Assembly (NCBI RefSeq): GCF_000975055.1
Contig: NZ_BBRB01000001.1
Location: 627,751 to 691,750 of the forward strand
From: Demequina sediminicola
GTDB taxonomy: Bacteria > Actinomycetota > Actinomycetes > Actinomycetales > Demequinaceae
Reading direction: 5' to 3'
DNA: 64,000 nucleotides
Within the stretch, counting starts at the first letter, position 1; each line of letters starts with the position of its first letter. The notes under the pieces were generated by a model that was not told the DNA's origin, did no database searches, and was given only the letters and a program-made list of their open reading frames with translations. The translations under genes and the position numbers were made by a program. This document shows positions 10,370 to 19,213 of the stretch, piece after piece.

Positions 10370-13045
10370 CTAGTCGTTGCCGTTCCCGTTCCCATTGCCA
10401 TTGCCGTTTCCGTTGCCATTGCCGCCGTCCTCGCCACCTTCAGGCGCGGGGCAGGCTTCATTCAGGGCTTCGTTCCACCAGTCAGACGGATCCTGGCATT
10501 GCTCTGCAAGGACCTCTTCATCAATCCAGCCGTTAGGAGGATTGGTGCTGAACTCTGACGGCGGCCAGGTGTCACCCCAGTAGTCATCGGGGGCCTTGTC
10601 CCTGTCCCAGCCCTCAGGCCAGTTCTCCCACCAACTTGGCATCGAATCCGTCGACAACTGAACGGTGATGGTTGTTCCCGGCGTCATCATGCTGCCCTGT
10701 GCCGGAGTTTGAGTCATCACAGTGCCTGCTTCAACGCCCGGAGCAAAGACCAGCGAGTCACTGACCTGCAGCAAGAACCCAGCCTTGCTGGCTTCCTGAC
10801 GAGCCCACCATTCAGTGGAGCCGGTGACCTTCGGCACGCGAACGGGCACACCATTGAGGATCTCGTCCGTCGGGTCGTCGAAGCCCGAGTGCTCAACACC
10901 ATCCAACGCACGGCTCATGAAGTTTGACCACGTTGGCCCAGCAATCGTGGATCCATACACGATGTCGTACCAGCGGCCGTTAATGGTCTTGTACTGCTGC
11001 GGAACGTCCTCGTCGGGGTTGCCGAGCCAGAACACCGACACGAGTTCGGGCGTGAAGCCTGCGAACCACGTGTGCATGTTCTCGTTTGCGGTACCCGTCT
11101 TGCCAGCGGACTCACGTCCATCAGCCAAGGGGAAGTACTGACCGGAACCATCCGTCATCACGCCCCGCATGGCGTAGGTGACACCATCGGCAGCTTCCTT
11201 CGAGATTGCCTGGCGGCAATCTGCCTGCGGCACCGCAATGTCGTTGCCCTCGGCATCCGTGATCGACAGGATTGCGAGAGGCTCACAGTGGATTCCACCG
11301 TTGGCGAAGGTCTGGTAGATCTCTGCCATGGTCAGCGGCGAGGCGTTCTGCACACCCAGCACTGACGAGGGCACCAATTCAAAGTCCGCACCATCGGCGC
11401 GTTCGAAGCCCAAGGCCTCGGCGGTGTCTCGCACGTCGCACAGGTCCAATTGGCTGGCCATCGCCGCATACGCAGTGTTCACCGAGTTCGCGGTAGCGGT
11501 CATGACCGTCATCTGGCCCTGGTTGTCTGAACCGACGTTGCCGGGCTTCCATTCCTCGCCTACGAGGACCTTGCCCTGACAAGTCTCTGCCCAGTTCTCA
11601 CTGGTCCACTCTTGCTGACGACCCGACACGTACTGATTCAGGGAGTGTCCGGTCTCCAACCAGTTGGCAAGAATCACGGTCTTGAAGGTCGAACCTGGCG
11701 AGAAGCCCTTAGAACCACCCATTTCACGATCCGCCGCATAGTTGATCGATGTGGAGTTCTCCGCCTCAGCGGTGGGGTCAAAGATGCGGTTCTGCGCCAT
11801 CGACAGGATCTGCCCGGTGGCCGGGTCAAGCGCAACCATCGCCATCGCATAGCCGTTCTCGTCGCCAGGCGGAAGCGAATTGTTCAACTCTTCATTGGCG
11901 ATCTTCTGCTTGCTCACATCAAGCGTGGTGACGATGTCGAGTCCACCGGTCAGGAGGAGGTCGCGGCCATTGAGACCGTCAGAGTTGAAGACTTCGTCAT
12001 TTGAGATGACCTTGGTGACATAGTCACAGAAGAATGGCGCGTCCTGGGATGCCGAGCAGGACAGCAAAGGCTGCGACACCTTGAGCGAGTCCTGGACCGG
12101 CACGGCCTCGTACTCATCGAACTCGGCCTGGGTGATCATGCCCTGATCAAGCATCGTTCCCAGCACCGTGTCACGACGCACCTCGGCCTGCTCATAGTTG
12201 GTGACCTCACCGTCTTCACCTTCGAAGACGCGCGTGGGGTCCCACTTGCTGGGGTTCTGGGTAATACCCGCGATCGTGGCAGCCTCAAGCGCGTTCAGCT
12301 CTGCGGCAGGCTTGGAGAAGTAGTACTGCGCGGCCGCTTCCACTCCATAGATGTTGGGACCGAACTGCGCGATGTTGAGGTACTGCTGCAGGACTTCTTC
12401 CTTGCCACAGTTCACCGCGGGGTCCTCGGCGGAGCATTCGCTACCGAGCGAAGCGTTGAGGTTTTCTTCGAGCGCGAGGGCCAGGCGCCATTCACGAATC
12501 TTGCGTGGGAGCGCAACCTCGGTAGCGGCCTCAGCAGCCTCGTCGTCATCGGCGTTCTCTGCCGCAGTACGGAGGGTGTTCTTCACGAGCTGCTGCGTCA
12601 ATGTCGACGCACCAGGCTGGGCGTCGGAAGTCAGGTTGGTCTTAGCGGCAGACAACAGACCTTCGCCGTCAACACCGTTGTGTTCCCAGAACCGCTTGTC
12701 CTCCACAGAGACCACTGCCATCTGCATCCACGGCGAAATCTCTTCCAGCGGGACAATCGTGCGGTTCTGGCTGTAGAACGTAGCAAGGAGCGTCTGACCA
12801 TCGCGCGCATAGATGTTCGACTGCTGCGGAAGGGTCACGTTCTGCAGTTCATCGGGCAGTTCCTCGAACAACTCAGAGGTACCAGCTGCTGCCGAACTTG
12901 CGACCGTCGCCGCTGGCAAAGCAATACCTGCCAGCAGGAAGCCGCCAATAACAGAGAACGCGACAAACATCATCAGGGCGCTGACAAGTTGCACCGCGGT
13001 CACGCGGCCATCACGGCGCGCGTGATCAGAAGTGAAGAAACCCAT
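10370..13045 (-). CDS. ponA: Bifunctional class A penicillin-binding protein with PASTA domain
   Basis: 891 residues. Transmembrane anchor at about 20-45. The GT51 transglycosylase domain has catalytic E115/D116 in 'VEDKRFWEHNGVD'. The transpeptidase motifs are STFK (nucleophile S452), SVN (521-523) and KTG (649-651). One PASTA-like repeat follows at about 730-800 ('GTVMTQTPAQGSMMTPGTTITVQL'). The extreme C-terminus is a glycine-asparagine repeat, G-N repeated about eight times and ending in D, encoded by a hexanucleotide-like repeat. It polymerises and cross-links peptidoglycan. It is divergent from the DUF4177-ridA pair. Confidence 0.95.
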   Translation of the reverse strand: MGFFTSDHARRDGRVTAVQLVSALMMFVAFSVIGGFLLAGIALPAATVASSAAAGTSELFEELPDELQNVTLPQQSNIYARDGQTLLATFYSQNRTIVPLEEISPWMQMAVVSVEDKRFWEHNGVDGEGLLSAAKTNLTSDAQPGASTLTQQLVKNTLRTAAENADDDEAAEAATEVALPRKIREWRLALALEENLNASLGSECSAEDPAVNCGKEEVLQQYLNIAQFGPNIYGVEAAAQYYFSKPAAELNALEAATIAGITQNPSKWDPTRVFEGEDGEVTNYEQAEVRRDTVLGTMLDQGMITQAEFDEYEAVPVQDSLKVSQPLLSCSASQDAPFFCDYVTKVISNDEVFNSDGLNGRDLLLTGGLDIVTTLDVSKQKIANEELNNSLPPGDENGYAMAMVALDPATGQILSMAQNRIFDPTAEAENSTSINYAADREMGGSKGFSPGSTFKTVILANWLETGHSLNQYVSGRQQEWTSENWAETCQGKVLVGEEWKPGNVGSDNQGQMTVMTATANSVNTAYAAMASQLDLCDVRDTAEALGFERADGADFELVPSSVLGVQNASPLTMAEIYQTFANGGIHCEPLAILSITDAEGNDIAVPQADCRQAISKEAADGVTYAMRGVMTDGSGQYFPLADGRESAGKTGTANENMHTWFAGFTPELVSVFWLGNPDEDVPQQYKTINGRWYDIVYGSTIAGPTWSNFMSRALDGVEHSGFDDPTDEILNGVPVRVPKVTGSTEWWARQEASKAGFLLQVSDSLVFAPGVEAGTVMTQTPAQGSMMTPGTTITVQLSTDSMPSWWENWPEGWDRDKAPDDYWGDTWPPSEFSTNPPNGWIDEEVLAEQCQDPSDWWNEALNEACPAPEGGEDGGNGNGNGNGNGNGNGND
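10373..10422 (-). repeat. Hexanucleotide-like repeat encoding a (Gly-Asn)n tail of PonA
   Basis: Degenerate tandem repeats of GGCAAY/GGGAAC on the coding strand encode alternating Gly and Asn at the C-terminus. The synonymous codons vary between units, which would slow slippage. Likely a flexible wall-facing tail. Confidence 0.7.
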
Positions 13046-13120
13046 ACACCTACCTTACGTTGCACCTCTAACGCACCAGTCACGCAGAATGTTTCCGGCT
13101 CCTCAGGATAGTCTCAAGGT

Positions 13121-13273
13121 ATGACTCAGTGGGAATACTCGACAGTGCCGCTCATCGACCACGTCACGAAGCAGATTCTTGACCAGTGGGGCGACGACGG
13201 CTGGGAACTCGTTCAGGTTGTGACGGGCCCCACAGGAGGTCTCGTGGCGTACATGAAGCGACCCAAGTCGTGA
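13121..13273 (+). CDS. DUF4177 family small protein
   Basis: A 50-residue protein beginning 'MTQWEYSTVPLIDHVTKQIL' with the family core 'QWGDDGWELVQVV' and ending 'AYMKRPKS'. ATG 13121 follows AAGG at short spacing. The stop overlaps the GTG start of ridA (GTGA), so the two are translationally coupled. This small protein next to ridA is a recurrent actinobacterial arrangement; its function is unknown. The roughly 75 bases to the divergent PBP gene hold the promoters for both. Confidence 0.88.
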   Translation: MTQWEYSTVPLIDHVTKQILDQWGDDGWELVQVVTGPTGGLVAYMKRPKS

Positions 13274-13743
13274 CAGCATCGGCCCGGCTGGCTGAACTAG
13301 GCATCACCCTGCCCAACGTTGCCACCCCGGTGGGCGCGTACGTGCCTGCACTCTCCCATGGTGACCTCGTGTACACGTCCGGACAGCTACCGATGGTGGA
13401 CGGAAGCCTTGTCGCTACCGGTCTGGTCGGTGACGGTGCGGGCCAGGTGAGTCCCTCACGCGCAGCCGAATGTGCCGAGATTGCGATCTTGAATGCGCTC
13501 GCTGCCGTGGCCGATGTGGCCGGCGGGATCGACCAGATCACACAGATTGTCAAAATCACCGGGTTCGTGGCAGCGCCAGCAACGTTCACCGGTCACCCAG
13601 CGATCATCAACGGGGCCAGCAATCTCATTGGCGAGATCTTCGGTGACCGCGGTCAGCACGTGCGTTCCGCCGTCGGAGTCGCCTCGCTACCTTTGGGCGC
13701 ACCCGTCGAGATCGAACTCGTCGCACAGGTGCACCAGGCCTAG
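13270..13743 (+). CDS. ridA: RidA/YjgF family enamine/imine deaminase
   Basis: Start placed at GTG 13270, overlapping the DUF4177 stop, giving 157 residues; open frame upstream overlaps the small gene and is not used. The sequence 'VPALSHGDLVYTSGQLP' and the C-terminal 'IELVAQVHQ' are RidA-like. This is the longer (about 150 aa) YjgF-like subgroup common in actinobacteria. RidA hydrolyses reactive enamines or imines made by PLP enzymes. The exact substrate in this subgroup is uncertain. An over-represented GCATCGGCC motif lies just inside the start (13276). Confidence 0.88.
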   Translation: MTASARLAELGITLPNVATPVGAYVPALSHGDLVYTSGQLPMVDGSLVATGLVGDGAGQVSPSRAAECAEIAILNALAAVADVAGGIDQITQIVKITGFVAAPATFTGHPAIINGASNLIGEIFGDRGQHVRSAVGVASLPLGAPVEIELVAQVHQA

Positions 13744-13799
13744 CGACTACCAGGCCTGGTGAGGCAGCGCCTCGAGCCGTACAGGGCTATCGCGAGGGA

Positions 13800-14510
13800 C
13801 TAGCGCGAGCGGGCCCGCAGGCGCTCGGGCTCGTACACATCCACCGCGCCGATGTGCACATCAATCCACCCGCGGGATGCGAAGTCGGCCAGTGCCTTGT
13901 TGACCGTCTCACGCGACGCGCCCACCAACTGCGCCAACTCCTCCTGGGTGAGCCCATGGCGCACCGTGACGTGACCGCGTTCCATCCGGCCAAACCTGTG
14001 ACCCAGATCCATGATGGCTTTCGCCACCCGGCCAGGCACATCGGAGAACACCAGATCCGCCATCGAGTTTGAAAGGCGGCGAATACGCACCGCGAGCGCC
14101 TTCATCAAATGGTGGGACAACTCCAAGTGTCCCTCAAGCCACTCATCGAGCTCTTTCTTAGGGAGCTCATACAGCACGGTGTCCTCGACCGCGTGAGCTC
14201 GCGCTACGCGTGGCCCCGGGTCAAAGACGCTGAGTTCACCGAGCATGTCCCCCACACCGAGAAGACCCAGCAGGTTCTCGCGGCCATCCCGGGCCGTCCG
14301 CACCAACTTGACCTTGCCCTTGACGATGAAGAACATTCCTTCGCCCTCATCGGACTCGGAGTAAATGACATCACCCTTGTGGAGGACCTGACGCGTCATA
14401 CGGTCCATCAAAGACCGCGCGCTTTCTGAGTCCATCCCAGCCAGGATGGGCGAGGTGCGCAGCGTGTGCTCCTCCCGCGACAATTCAGCCACGGCTACCG
14501 CCAGGCGCAC
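13800..14510 (-). CDS. Crp/Fnr-family transcription regulator (GlxR-like)
   Basis: Up to 236 residues. The cyclic-nucleotide-binding domain includes 'KGDVIYSESDEGEGMFFIVKG' and the phosphate cassette-like 'LGELSVFDPGPRVARAHA'. The C-terminal winged helix has 'LTQEELAQLVGASRETVNKALADF'. The pattern matches actinobacterial GlxR/Crp, global regulators that bind cAMP. The start is uncertain: GTG 14510 overlaps the upstream gene by 26 bases, while GlxR homologues begin nearer 'LRTSPILAGMD'; a GGGAGG sequence lies just before that point. It follows the RsiG-like gene on the same strand. Confidence 0.9.
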   Translation of the reverse strand: MRLAVAVAELSREEHTLRTSPILAGMDSESARSLMDRMTRQVLHKGDVIYSESDEGEGMFFIVKGKVKLVRTARDGRENLLGLLGVGDMLGELSVFDPGPRVARAHAVEDTVLYELPKKELDEWLEGHLELSHHLMKALAVRIRRLSNSMADLVFSDVPGRVAKAIMDLGHRFGRMERGHVTVRHGLTQEELAQLVGASRETVNKALADFASRGWIDVHIGAVDVYEPERLRARSR

Positions 14511-14886
14511 TCTCGCGGTGCTTCTCTCCCAATGCCTTCACCATCTGTGATGTCACCGTCTCCAGGTTTTCAGCCACTCTCGTCTCATAAGACTCTAGCC
14601 GGGCATCGAGCGCAATGAGGGCTTCTACGCTGCTTGGCGTGGTGCCGGTGCTATCAGGCCATACGGCGTGGGTGAGTTCAGTGCTGGTGGGGGCATCGGC
14701 AGCCAACGCTTCCCAAGCATCGGCGAGCCCCAATGAACCCAACTCCTCGGCATCGGTGAGTTGCGCGACCTCAAGATCCTTGCGGGCCTGCACCAGACGG
14801 CGCCACCACCGCACGCGGGCAAGTTCACGGCGCATCTCTTGCCGGCTGTGCCGCAACGTAGCAATCACAACATCAGGCGTAGGCAC
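14485..14886 (-). CDS. RsiG-like coiled-coil protein (possible c-di-GMP-dependent anti-sigma factor)
   Basis: 133 residues from GTG 14886, chosen because GGAGG lies six bases before it. Two long helices are predicted: one ending 'RVRWWRRLVQARKDLEVAQL' and a C-terminal one with 'LDARLESYETRVAENL'. This layout and the first helix resemble Streptomyces RsiG, whose c-di-GMP motif is E-x3-S-x2-R-x3-Q-x3-D. Here R-x3-Q-x3-D is not quite in the same register, but R-x2-R-x3-Q-x3-D is kept, with the leading E and S replaced by L and R. RsiG sequesters a FliA/WhiG-type sigma factor; that role here is inference. It overlaps or abuts the Crp-like gene. Confidence 0.55.
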   Translation of the reverse strand: MPTPDVVIATLRHSRQEMRRELARVRWWRRLVQARKDLEVAQLTDAEELGSLGLADAWEALAADAPTSTELTHAVWPDSTGTTPSSVEALIALDARLESYETRVAENLETVTSQMVKALGEKHRESAPGGSRG

Positions 14887-14975
14887 TTTCACCTCCGGAT
14901 GGGCCAGTTGGGCTCCGCACGCTCCAACACCCACATTATCGGCACGCGTCTGAGCGCTCTTAAGCGTGACCTACA

Positions 14976-15689
14976 GTGAATCTCATGGCTTCTCGCACCC
15001 CGCTCACCGTGGCGACAGCGTCCATGGACGCTCCGCCCGTGGCCCTGACCCGCCGTGCACGCGCAGTGAACAGAGCGCTTGCGGAGATCTACCCCGACGC
15101 CCATTGCGAGTTGGACTACCGCACGCCGTTCCAACTGCTCGTCGCCACCGTGCTGAGCGCACAGTGCACCGACGTGCGGGTCAACATGGTGACGCCCGCA
15201 CTTTTCGAGGCGTACCCCGATGCCACCGCCATGGCTGGCGCAGACCGCGAGCGCCTGGAGCAGCTCATCAAGTCCACAGGGTTTTATCGCTCCAAGGCAG
15301 AGTCGTTGTTGGGCCTGTCGCGCGACATCGTCGAGAAGTTCGATGGCGAGGTTCCCGGGAGACTCAAGGACCTCGTGACGCTACGCGGCGTGGGCCGCAA
15401 AACCGCCAATGTGGTCCTAGGCAATGCCTTTGACGTGCCGGGCATCACTGTCGACACACACATGGGACGGCTTGCGCGCAGGCTCGGCCTGACCGTGAAT
15501 GAGGACCCAGTCGTGGTGGAACGCGACCTCATGGCCCTCATTGAGCGGCGCGAATGGACCCTCTGGTCACACCGAGTGATCTTCCATGGGCGCCGGCGGT
15601 GCAAGGCACGCAAGCCTGAATGCGGTGAATGCGAGATTGCCGCCATGTGCCCAAGCGCACCAGGCGCCAAAGTTCGCCCTCCGGAGTAA
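14976..15689 (+). CDS. nth: Endonuclease III (DNA glycosylase/AP lyase)
   Basis: Removes oxidised pyrimidines and cleaves abasic sites. The helix-hairpin-helix '[13 protein letters not shown]' carries the catalytic lysine and '[14 protein letters not shown]' the catalytic aspartate. The 4Fe-4S cluster ligands are C-x6-C-x2-C-x5-C near the C-terminus. The start may be GTG 14976 or ATG 14985 (three codons later); neither has a strong RBS. The last codons and the stop lie in the first unit of a 22-base tandem repeat. Confidence 0.95.
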   Translation: MNLMASRTPLTVATASMDAPPVALTRRARAVNRALAEIYPDAHCELDYRTPFQLLVATVLSAQCTDVRVNMVTPALFEAYPDATAMAGADRERLEQLIKSTGFYRSKAESLLGLSRDIVEKFDGEVPGRLKDLVTLRGVGRKTANVVLGNAFDVPGITVDTHMGRLARRLGLTVNEDPVVVERDLMALIERREWTLWSHRVIFHGRRRCKARKPECGECEIAAMCPSAPGAKVRPPE

Positions 15690-15729
15690 CGGGACCCGCC
15701 CTCCGGAGTAACGGGACCCGCCCTCCGGA
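15677..15729. repeat. 22-bp tandem duplication at the 3' end of nth
   Basis: The unit begins CCCTCCGGAGTAACGGG and occurs at 15677-15698 and 15699-15720 without change, followed by a nine-base partial third copy. The first copy contains the nth stop (GAG TAA). Exact identity suggests a recent slippage or duplication. Confidence 0.9.
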
Positions 15730-15743
15730 CGAGCGAACGCGGG

Positions 15744-17165
15744 CTATGCCTGCTTGGGACCGCTGTCTGCGTCGTTCACGTCAGTGGGGTCAGCGTCATC
15801 GCCTGGCTCTGGGGCATCGGCGAGCGGCACTGATTCAACCTCGGCCTCCTGGTGGTGCAGGTCGATGACGTCGATTTCCTCAGCCTTGCGGCCGTGCTTG
15901 TTGGCAAGGGTCTGGGCACGAGCCGAGTCGATGGGCGTGGAACGCAGGTCGTAGAGGCGACGGTAGTAGCGGTCGCGCCAAAGCAGGATGATCACACCGA
16001 CCAGCGCGGAAGTGAGCGAGGCAAAGAGCACGGACATCTTGACTTCCTCGACACGCTCTCCGGCGAACGCAAGCTCACCAATCAGTAGCGACACCGTGAA
16101 TCCGATGCCCGCGAGGGAGCCCATGCCGAGCACGTCCCACCACGACAATCCGCGGTCAAGTTTGGCCTTGGTAAAGGTGGCCACGAGGAACGTGAACAGC
16201 ACGATACCGAGGGGTTTACCGATCACCAGACCGGCAGCGACACCCTGGGCAACTGGGTCGCTCACGGCAACGGAAATGGTCTCCGAGTTGATGGTGACGC
16301 CAGCAGCAAACAGTGCGAACACAGGGACGGCGACGCCTGCGGAGACCGGACGCCACAAGTGCTCCCAGTGCTCAGCGAGGCTGGTGCGCTGGCCCTTGCG
16401 GGCGACAGCGGGCACTACAAGACCCAACGCCACACCGGCGATGGTTGCGTGCACACCTGACGCGTGCATCATGGCCCAGGCCACGACGCCCAGGGGAATG
16501 AGGATCCACCAGTGGGTAATGCCCTTGGACGCGAGGAACCCAAAGACCAGGATGACCGCGAAGGATGCTGCGAGCCACACAAATTGGACCTCATCGGTGA
16601 AGAACACCGCGATGATCATGATGGCGAGGAGGTCGTCGACAACCGCGAGGGTCAAGAGGAAAGCGCGCAGTGCTGCCGGGAGCCATCGACCGACGACGGC
16701 GAGCACAGCAATCGCGAACGCGATGTCTGTGGCTGTGGGCACTGCCCAACCGTCCATCGAACCGCCGTCTTGCAGGTTGATGACGACATAGAGAGCGGCG
16801 GGAACCACCATTCCGCCCACCGCGGCGACGATGGGGACGATGGCGGTTGACGGCTTGCGAAGTTCGCCGGCGACGATTTCGCGCTTGAGTTCGAGCCCGA
16901 CAACGAAGAAGAAGATGGCCAGCAGGCCGTCCTTAGCCCACGTTCCTACGGAGAGGTGCAGGTGCGCCCACTCGGGGCCGAACTCGAAGTCACGCAACGA
17001 CTCGTAGGAGTCGGCAAATGCGGAGTTAGCCCAGACCAGCGCCACCACCGTGCCGATGAGCAACAGGATTCCACCTGCACGTTCTGTGCGGAGAATTTCT
17101 GCAAGCGTGCGTTCGGTAGAGGGGGTGAGACGCGAGAAAAGTCGCGCAGGGCTACTGGAGGCCAT
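15744..17165 (-). CDS. nhaA: Na+/H+ antiporter NhaA
   Basis: 473 residues. The ion-binding aspartate pair is visible in 'LAVVDDLLAIMII', and 'ATDIAFAIAVLAVVG' is the unwound helix TM4. An N-terminal cytoplasmic helix precedes the first membrane segment. The C-terminus has an unusually long (about 70 aa) charged, acidic tail, 'EIDVIDLHHQEAEVESVPL' and onwards, beyond the transport core. It exchanges Na+ or Li+ for H+ across the plasma membrane in pH and salt homeostasis. It lies downstream of glnR on the same strand with a 45-base gap. Confidence 0.95.
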   Translation of the reverse strand: MASSSPARLFSRLTPSTERTLAEILRTERAGGILLLIGTVVALVWANSAFADSYESLRDFEFGPEWAHLHLSVGTWAKDGLLAIFFFVVGLELKREIVAGELRKPSTAIVPIVAAVGGMVVPAALYVVINLQDGGSMDGWAVPTATDIAFAIAVLAVVGRWLPAALRAFLLTLAVVDDLLAIMIIAVFFTDEVQFVWLAASFAVILVFGFLASKGITHWWILIPLGVVAWAMMHASGVHATIAGVALGLVVPAVARKGQRTSLAEHWEHLWRPVSAGVAVPVFALFAAGVTINSETISVAVSDPVAQGVAAGLVIGKPLGIVLFTFLVATFTKAKLDRGLSWWDVLGMGSLAGIGFTVSLLIGELAFAGERVEEVKMSVLFASLTSALVGVIILLWRDRYYRRLYDLRSTPIDSARAQTLANKHGRKAEEIDVIDLHHQEAEVESVPLADAPEPGDDADPTDVNDADSGPKQA

Positions 17166-17210
17166 GAAAGATGGTCCGTTCGCTCGGGGTCCAGGTCAAC
17201 GGGAAACAGC

Positions 17211-17939
17211 CTACCGAGCGGTTGGCCTCTTCGACGATTCTTCCTGGTCTGCCTTGGGTGCCTTGGGGGGCGGAGGGTCGAACCGGTAGCCGACGTTGCG
17301 CACGGTACCGATGAGGTGCTCGTGTTCCGCACCGAGCTTGGCGCGCAGGCGCCGGACGTGGACGTCGACGGTGCGGGTTCCGCCGTAGTAGTCGAAGCCC
17401 CACACTTCCTGAAGAAGTTGGTCGCGGGTGTAGACGCGACCCGGATGCTGCATCAGGTACTTGAGGAGTTCGAACTCTTTGTAGGTGAGGTCGAGCGGGA
17501 TTCCCTTGAGGCGTGCGGTGTATCCGCCGACATCGACGGTGAGGTCTCCCGAGGAGAACTCAACGGCCTTCTCGAGGGGGTCTTCGAGGTTAGCGCGTCC
17601 CATGAGGAGGCGGATGCGTGCCTCGAGTTCAGCGGGGACGGCATCGGCCAAGATCACATCGTCTGCACCCCAATCTGCATTGACGATGGACAGGCCGCCC
17701 TCGGTCAGTACCAGGAGCAATGGCACTGTGACGCCAGTGACTTGCACCAGTTTGCAGTCCGATCGCGCTTGGGCCAGATCGTGCCGTCCGTCGACTACCA
17801 GGATGTCCGCATCAAAGGCGTCAAGCATTGCGGTGGGGTTGGGTGGGAGTGTCCGGACGCGGTGTCCCAGCAGTCCGAGCGCAGGGAGGACCTCGGTCTC
17901 CCCGTCTGTTGACGAGGTGAGCACAAGTAGGTCAGCCAT
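17211..17939 (-). CDS. glnR: GlnR-type OmpR-family nitrogen regulator
   Basis: Start at ATG 17939 with GGAGGG just upstream, giving 242 residues; an upstream ATG adds 16 residues not found in the family. The N-terminal receiver-like domain has '[15 protein letters not shown]' and '[18 protein letters not shown]', hallmarks of actinobacterial GlnR. The C-terminal winged helix contains '[24 protein letters not shown]' spread over the recognition region and '[16 protein letters not shown]'. No kinase gene is adjacent, consistent with an orphan regulator. GlnR controls nitrogen assimilation genes such as glnA and amtB. It ends in a charged tail. Confidence 0.9.
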   Translation of the reverse strand: MADLLVLTSSTDGETEVLPALGLLGHRVRTLPPNPTAMLDAFDADILVVDGRHDLAQARSDCKLVQVTGVTVPLLLVLTEGGLSIVNADWGADDVILADAVPAELEARIRLLMGRANLEDPLEKAVEFSSGDLTVDVGGYTARLKGIPLDLTYKEFELLKYLMQHPGRVYTRDQLLQEVWGFDYYGGTRTVDVHVRRLRAKLGAEHEHLIGTVRNVGYRFDPPPPKAPKADQEESSKRPTAR

Positions 17940-17995
17940 CGGAGCCCTCCGTTCGGCTTTACTGTACCGGCCCGAACTCTGAGACACTATCCCCC

Positions 17996-18730
17996 ATGAA
18001 TCCCACGACTCGCGCGTCGATCACTGCCGTCGCTGCAGCCGTCGTCGCCGGATCGGGATACTTCGGTGGCCGATGGCTCGTCCTTGGCATTGCCGTGATC
18101 ATGGCATTTATGGCCATCGGGTGGCCCCGACTCTTGCGGGTGGCGCACTTGCGGGTGAGCACCGTGGTGATCGGTCTGGGATCGTTGATGGCTCTCGGCA
18201 CCGTGGTCTATGGCAGTTCCGAACCGTTCTTGCGCTACATGGTGGTGGCGATGGCCGCGATCACCATCGCAGCGTTGATTTCGGAGATCTTCTTCCCCAG
18301 CCCGCGCGGGCGTGCGGTAGCAGCCGTGTCTGCCACGGCGGCTGGTGGCGCGCTGTGCGCGACGGGCACGGCGTGGGTGGCGGCGTATCGCACTGAGGGC
18401 GCACAGGAGTTGGTGGTGGCCTCCGCAACGGCCCTCGCGGTAGCGGCCGTCGCGTCCGTGCTGACGAACAACGGCAATGTGAACGCGATCCTGGCGCTGG
18501 CGCTAGGTACGGCCACCGGTAGTGGTTTGGCGTTCGTTTTCGATTCGGTGCCCTGGTACGCAGGAACGCTGGTGGGTATCGTCACCGCGGCTTCCGTGGT
18601 GGTCATGAATGAGTTGGCGCGCCGTGAGCCGCGGCCTAGTGATGCGTGGGCGGGAATAGCGTCGGGGGTCACGCCTGTTCTGGCTTGCGGAGTCTTGATC
18701 TATGTCGGCGGAGTGTTGCTCGTCGGCTAA
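17996..18730 (+). CDS. Conserved actinobacterial membrane protein, unknown
   Basis: 244 residues, with about seven membrane segments in a low-complexity alanine/valine-rich sequence. No catalytic or transport motif is evident. It is divergent from glnR with a 56-base gap that must hold both promoters, and is followed in the same direction by a membrane-anchored thioredoxin. This neighbourhood recurs in actinobacteria, but I cannot assign a role. Confidence 0.75.
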   Translation: MNPTTRASITAVAAAVVAGSGYFGGRWLVLGIAVIMAFMAIGWPRLLRVAHLRVSTVVIGLGSLMALGTVVYGSSEPFLRYMVVAMAAITIAALISEIFFPSPRGRAVAAVSATAAGGALCATGTAWVAAYRTEGAQELVVASATALAVAAVASVLTNNGNVNAILALALGTATGSGLAFVFDSVPWYAGTLVGIVTAASVVVMNELARREPRPSDAWAGIASGVTPVLACGVLIYVGGVLLVG

Positions 18731-18749
18731 GCCGCACGGAGCGTGACGC

Positions 18750-19184
18750 ATGCTAGAGAAAATCGTGATCGTGGTAGCCCTGTTGGGCGCCGCGAGCGCG
18801 GGCTATTGGTGGTGGCAGCGCCGTCAGGGACGCGTCCGCCATGTGGAGAGGGCCGATGCTCTCAGTAGTGAGCAGATTGGCGCGCAGCGGGGCTACTACG
18901 CGACTTTCGTACAGTTCTCGACTCCGATGTGCTCGAAGTGCCCCGGCACCGCGCGCTTACTAAAGAGCGTGGCAAGCGAACAGCCGCATGTGGTGCATGT
19001 TGAAGTAGATGCCTCCGAGCGTCTGGATTTGGCTCGGGAGCTCAATATCCAGCGCACACCCACCACACTGGTGTTGGACGGCGAAGGCGTCATTGTGGCC
19101 CGGATGGATGGCGCACCGACTGTCGACTCCGCTCGGGCAGCACTGCGAGAGGTGCATTCCGAGGGCACCGAATACACGATCTGA
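18750..19184 (+). CDS. Membrane-anchored thioredoxin-like protein
   Basis: 144 residues. One N-terminal membrane segment ('KIVIVVALLGAASAGYWWW') precedes a thioredoxin fold with redox motif C-S-K-C in 'STPMCSKCPGTARLL', and the cis-proline region 'IQRTPTTLVLDG'. Orientation is uncertain: the Arg-rich stretch after the anchor ('QRRQGRVR') favours a cytoplasmic domain. It starts 19 bases after the membrane protein and runs into the DUF4395 gene, a frequent partner of thioredoxins. Likely role is disulfide exchange; the substrate is unknown. Confidence 0.85.
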   Translation: MLEKIVIVVALLGAASAGYWWWQRRQGRVRHVERADALSSEQIGAQRGYYATFVQFSTPMCSKCPGTARLLKSVASEQPHVVHVEVDASERLDLARELNIQRTPTTLVLDGEGVIVARMDGAPTVDSARAALREVHSEGTEYTI

Positions 19185-19213
19185 TCCCATTGATTTCCAC
19201 CTAAGGACGCACC

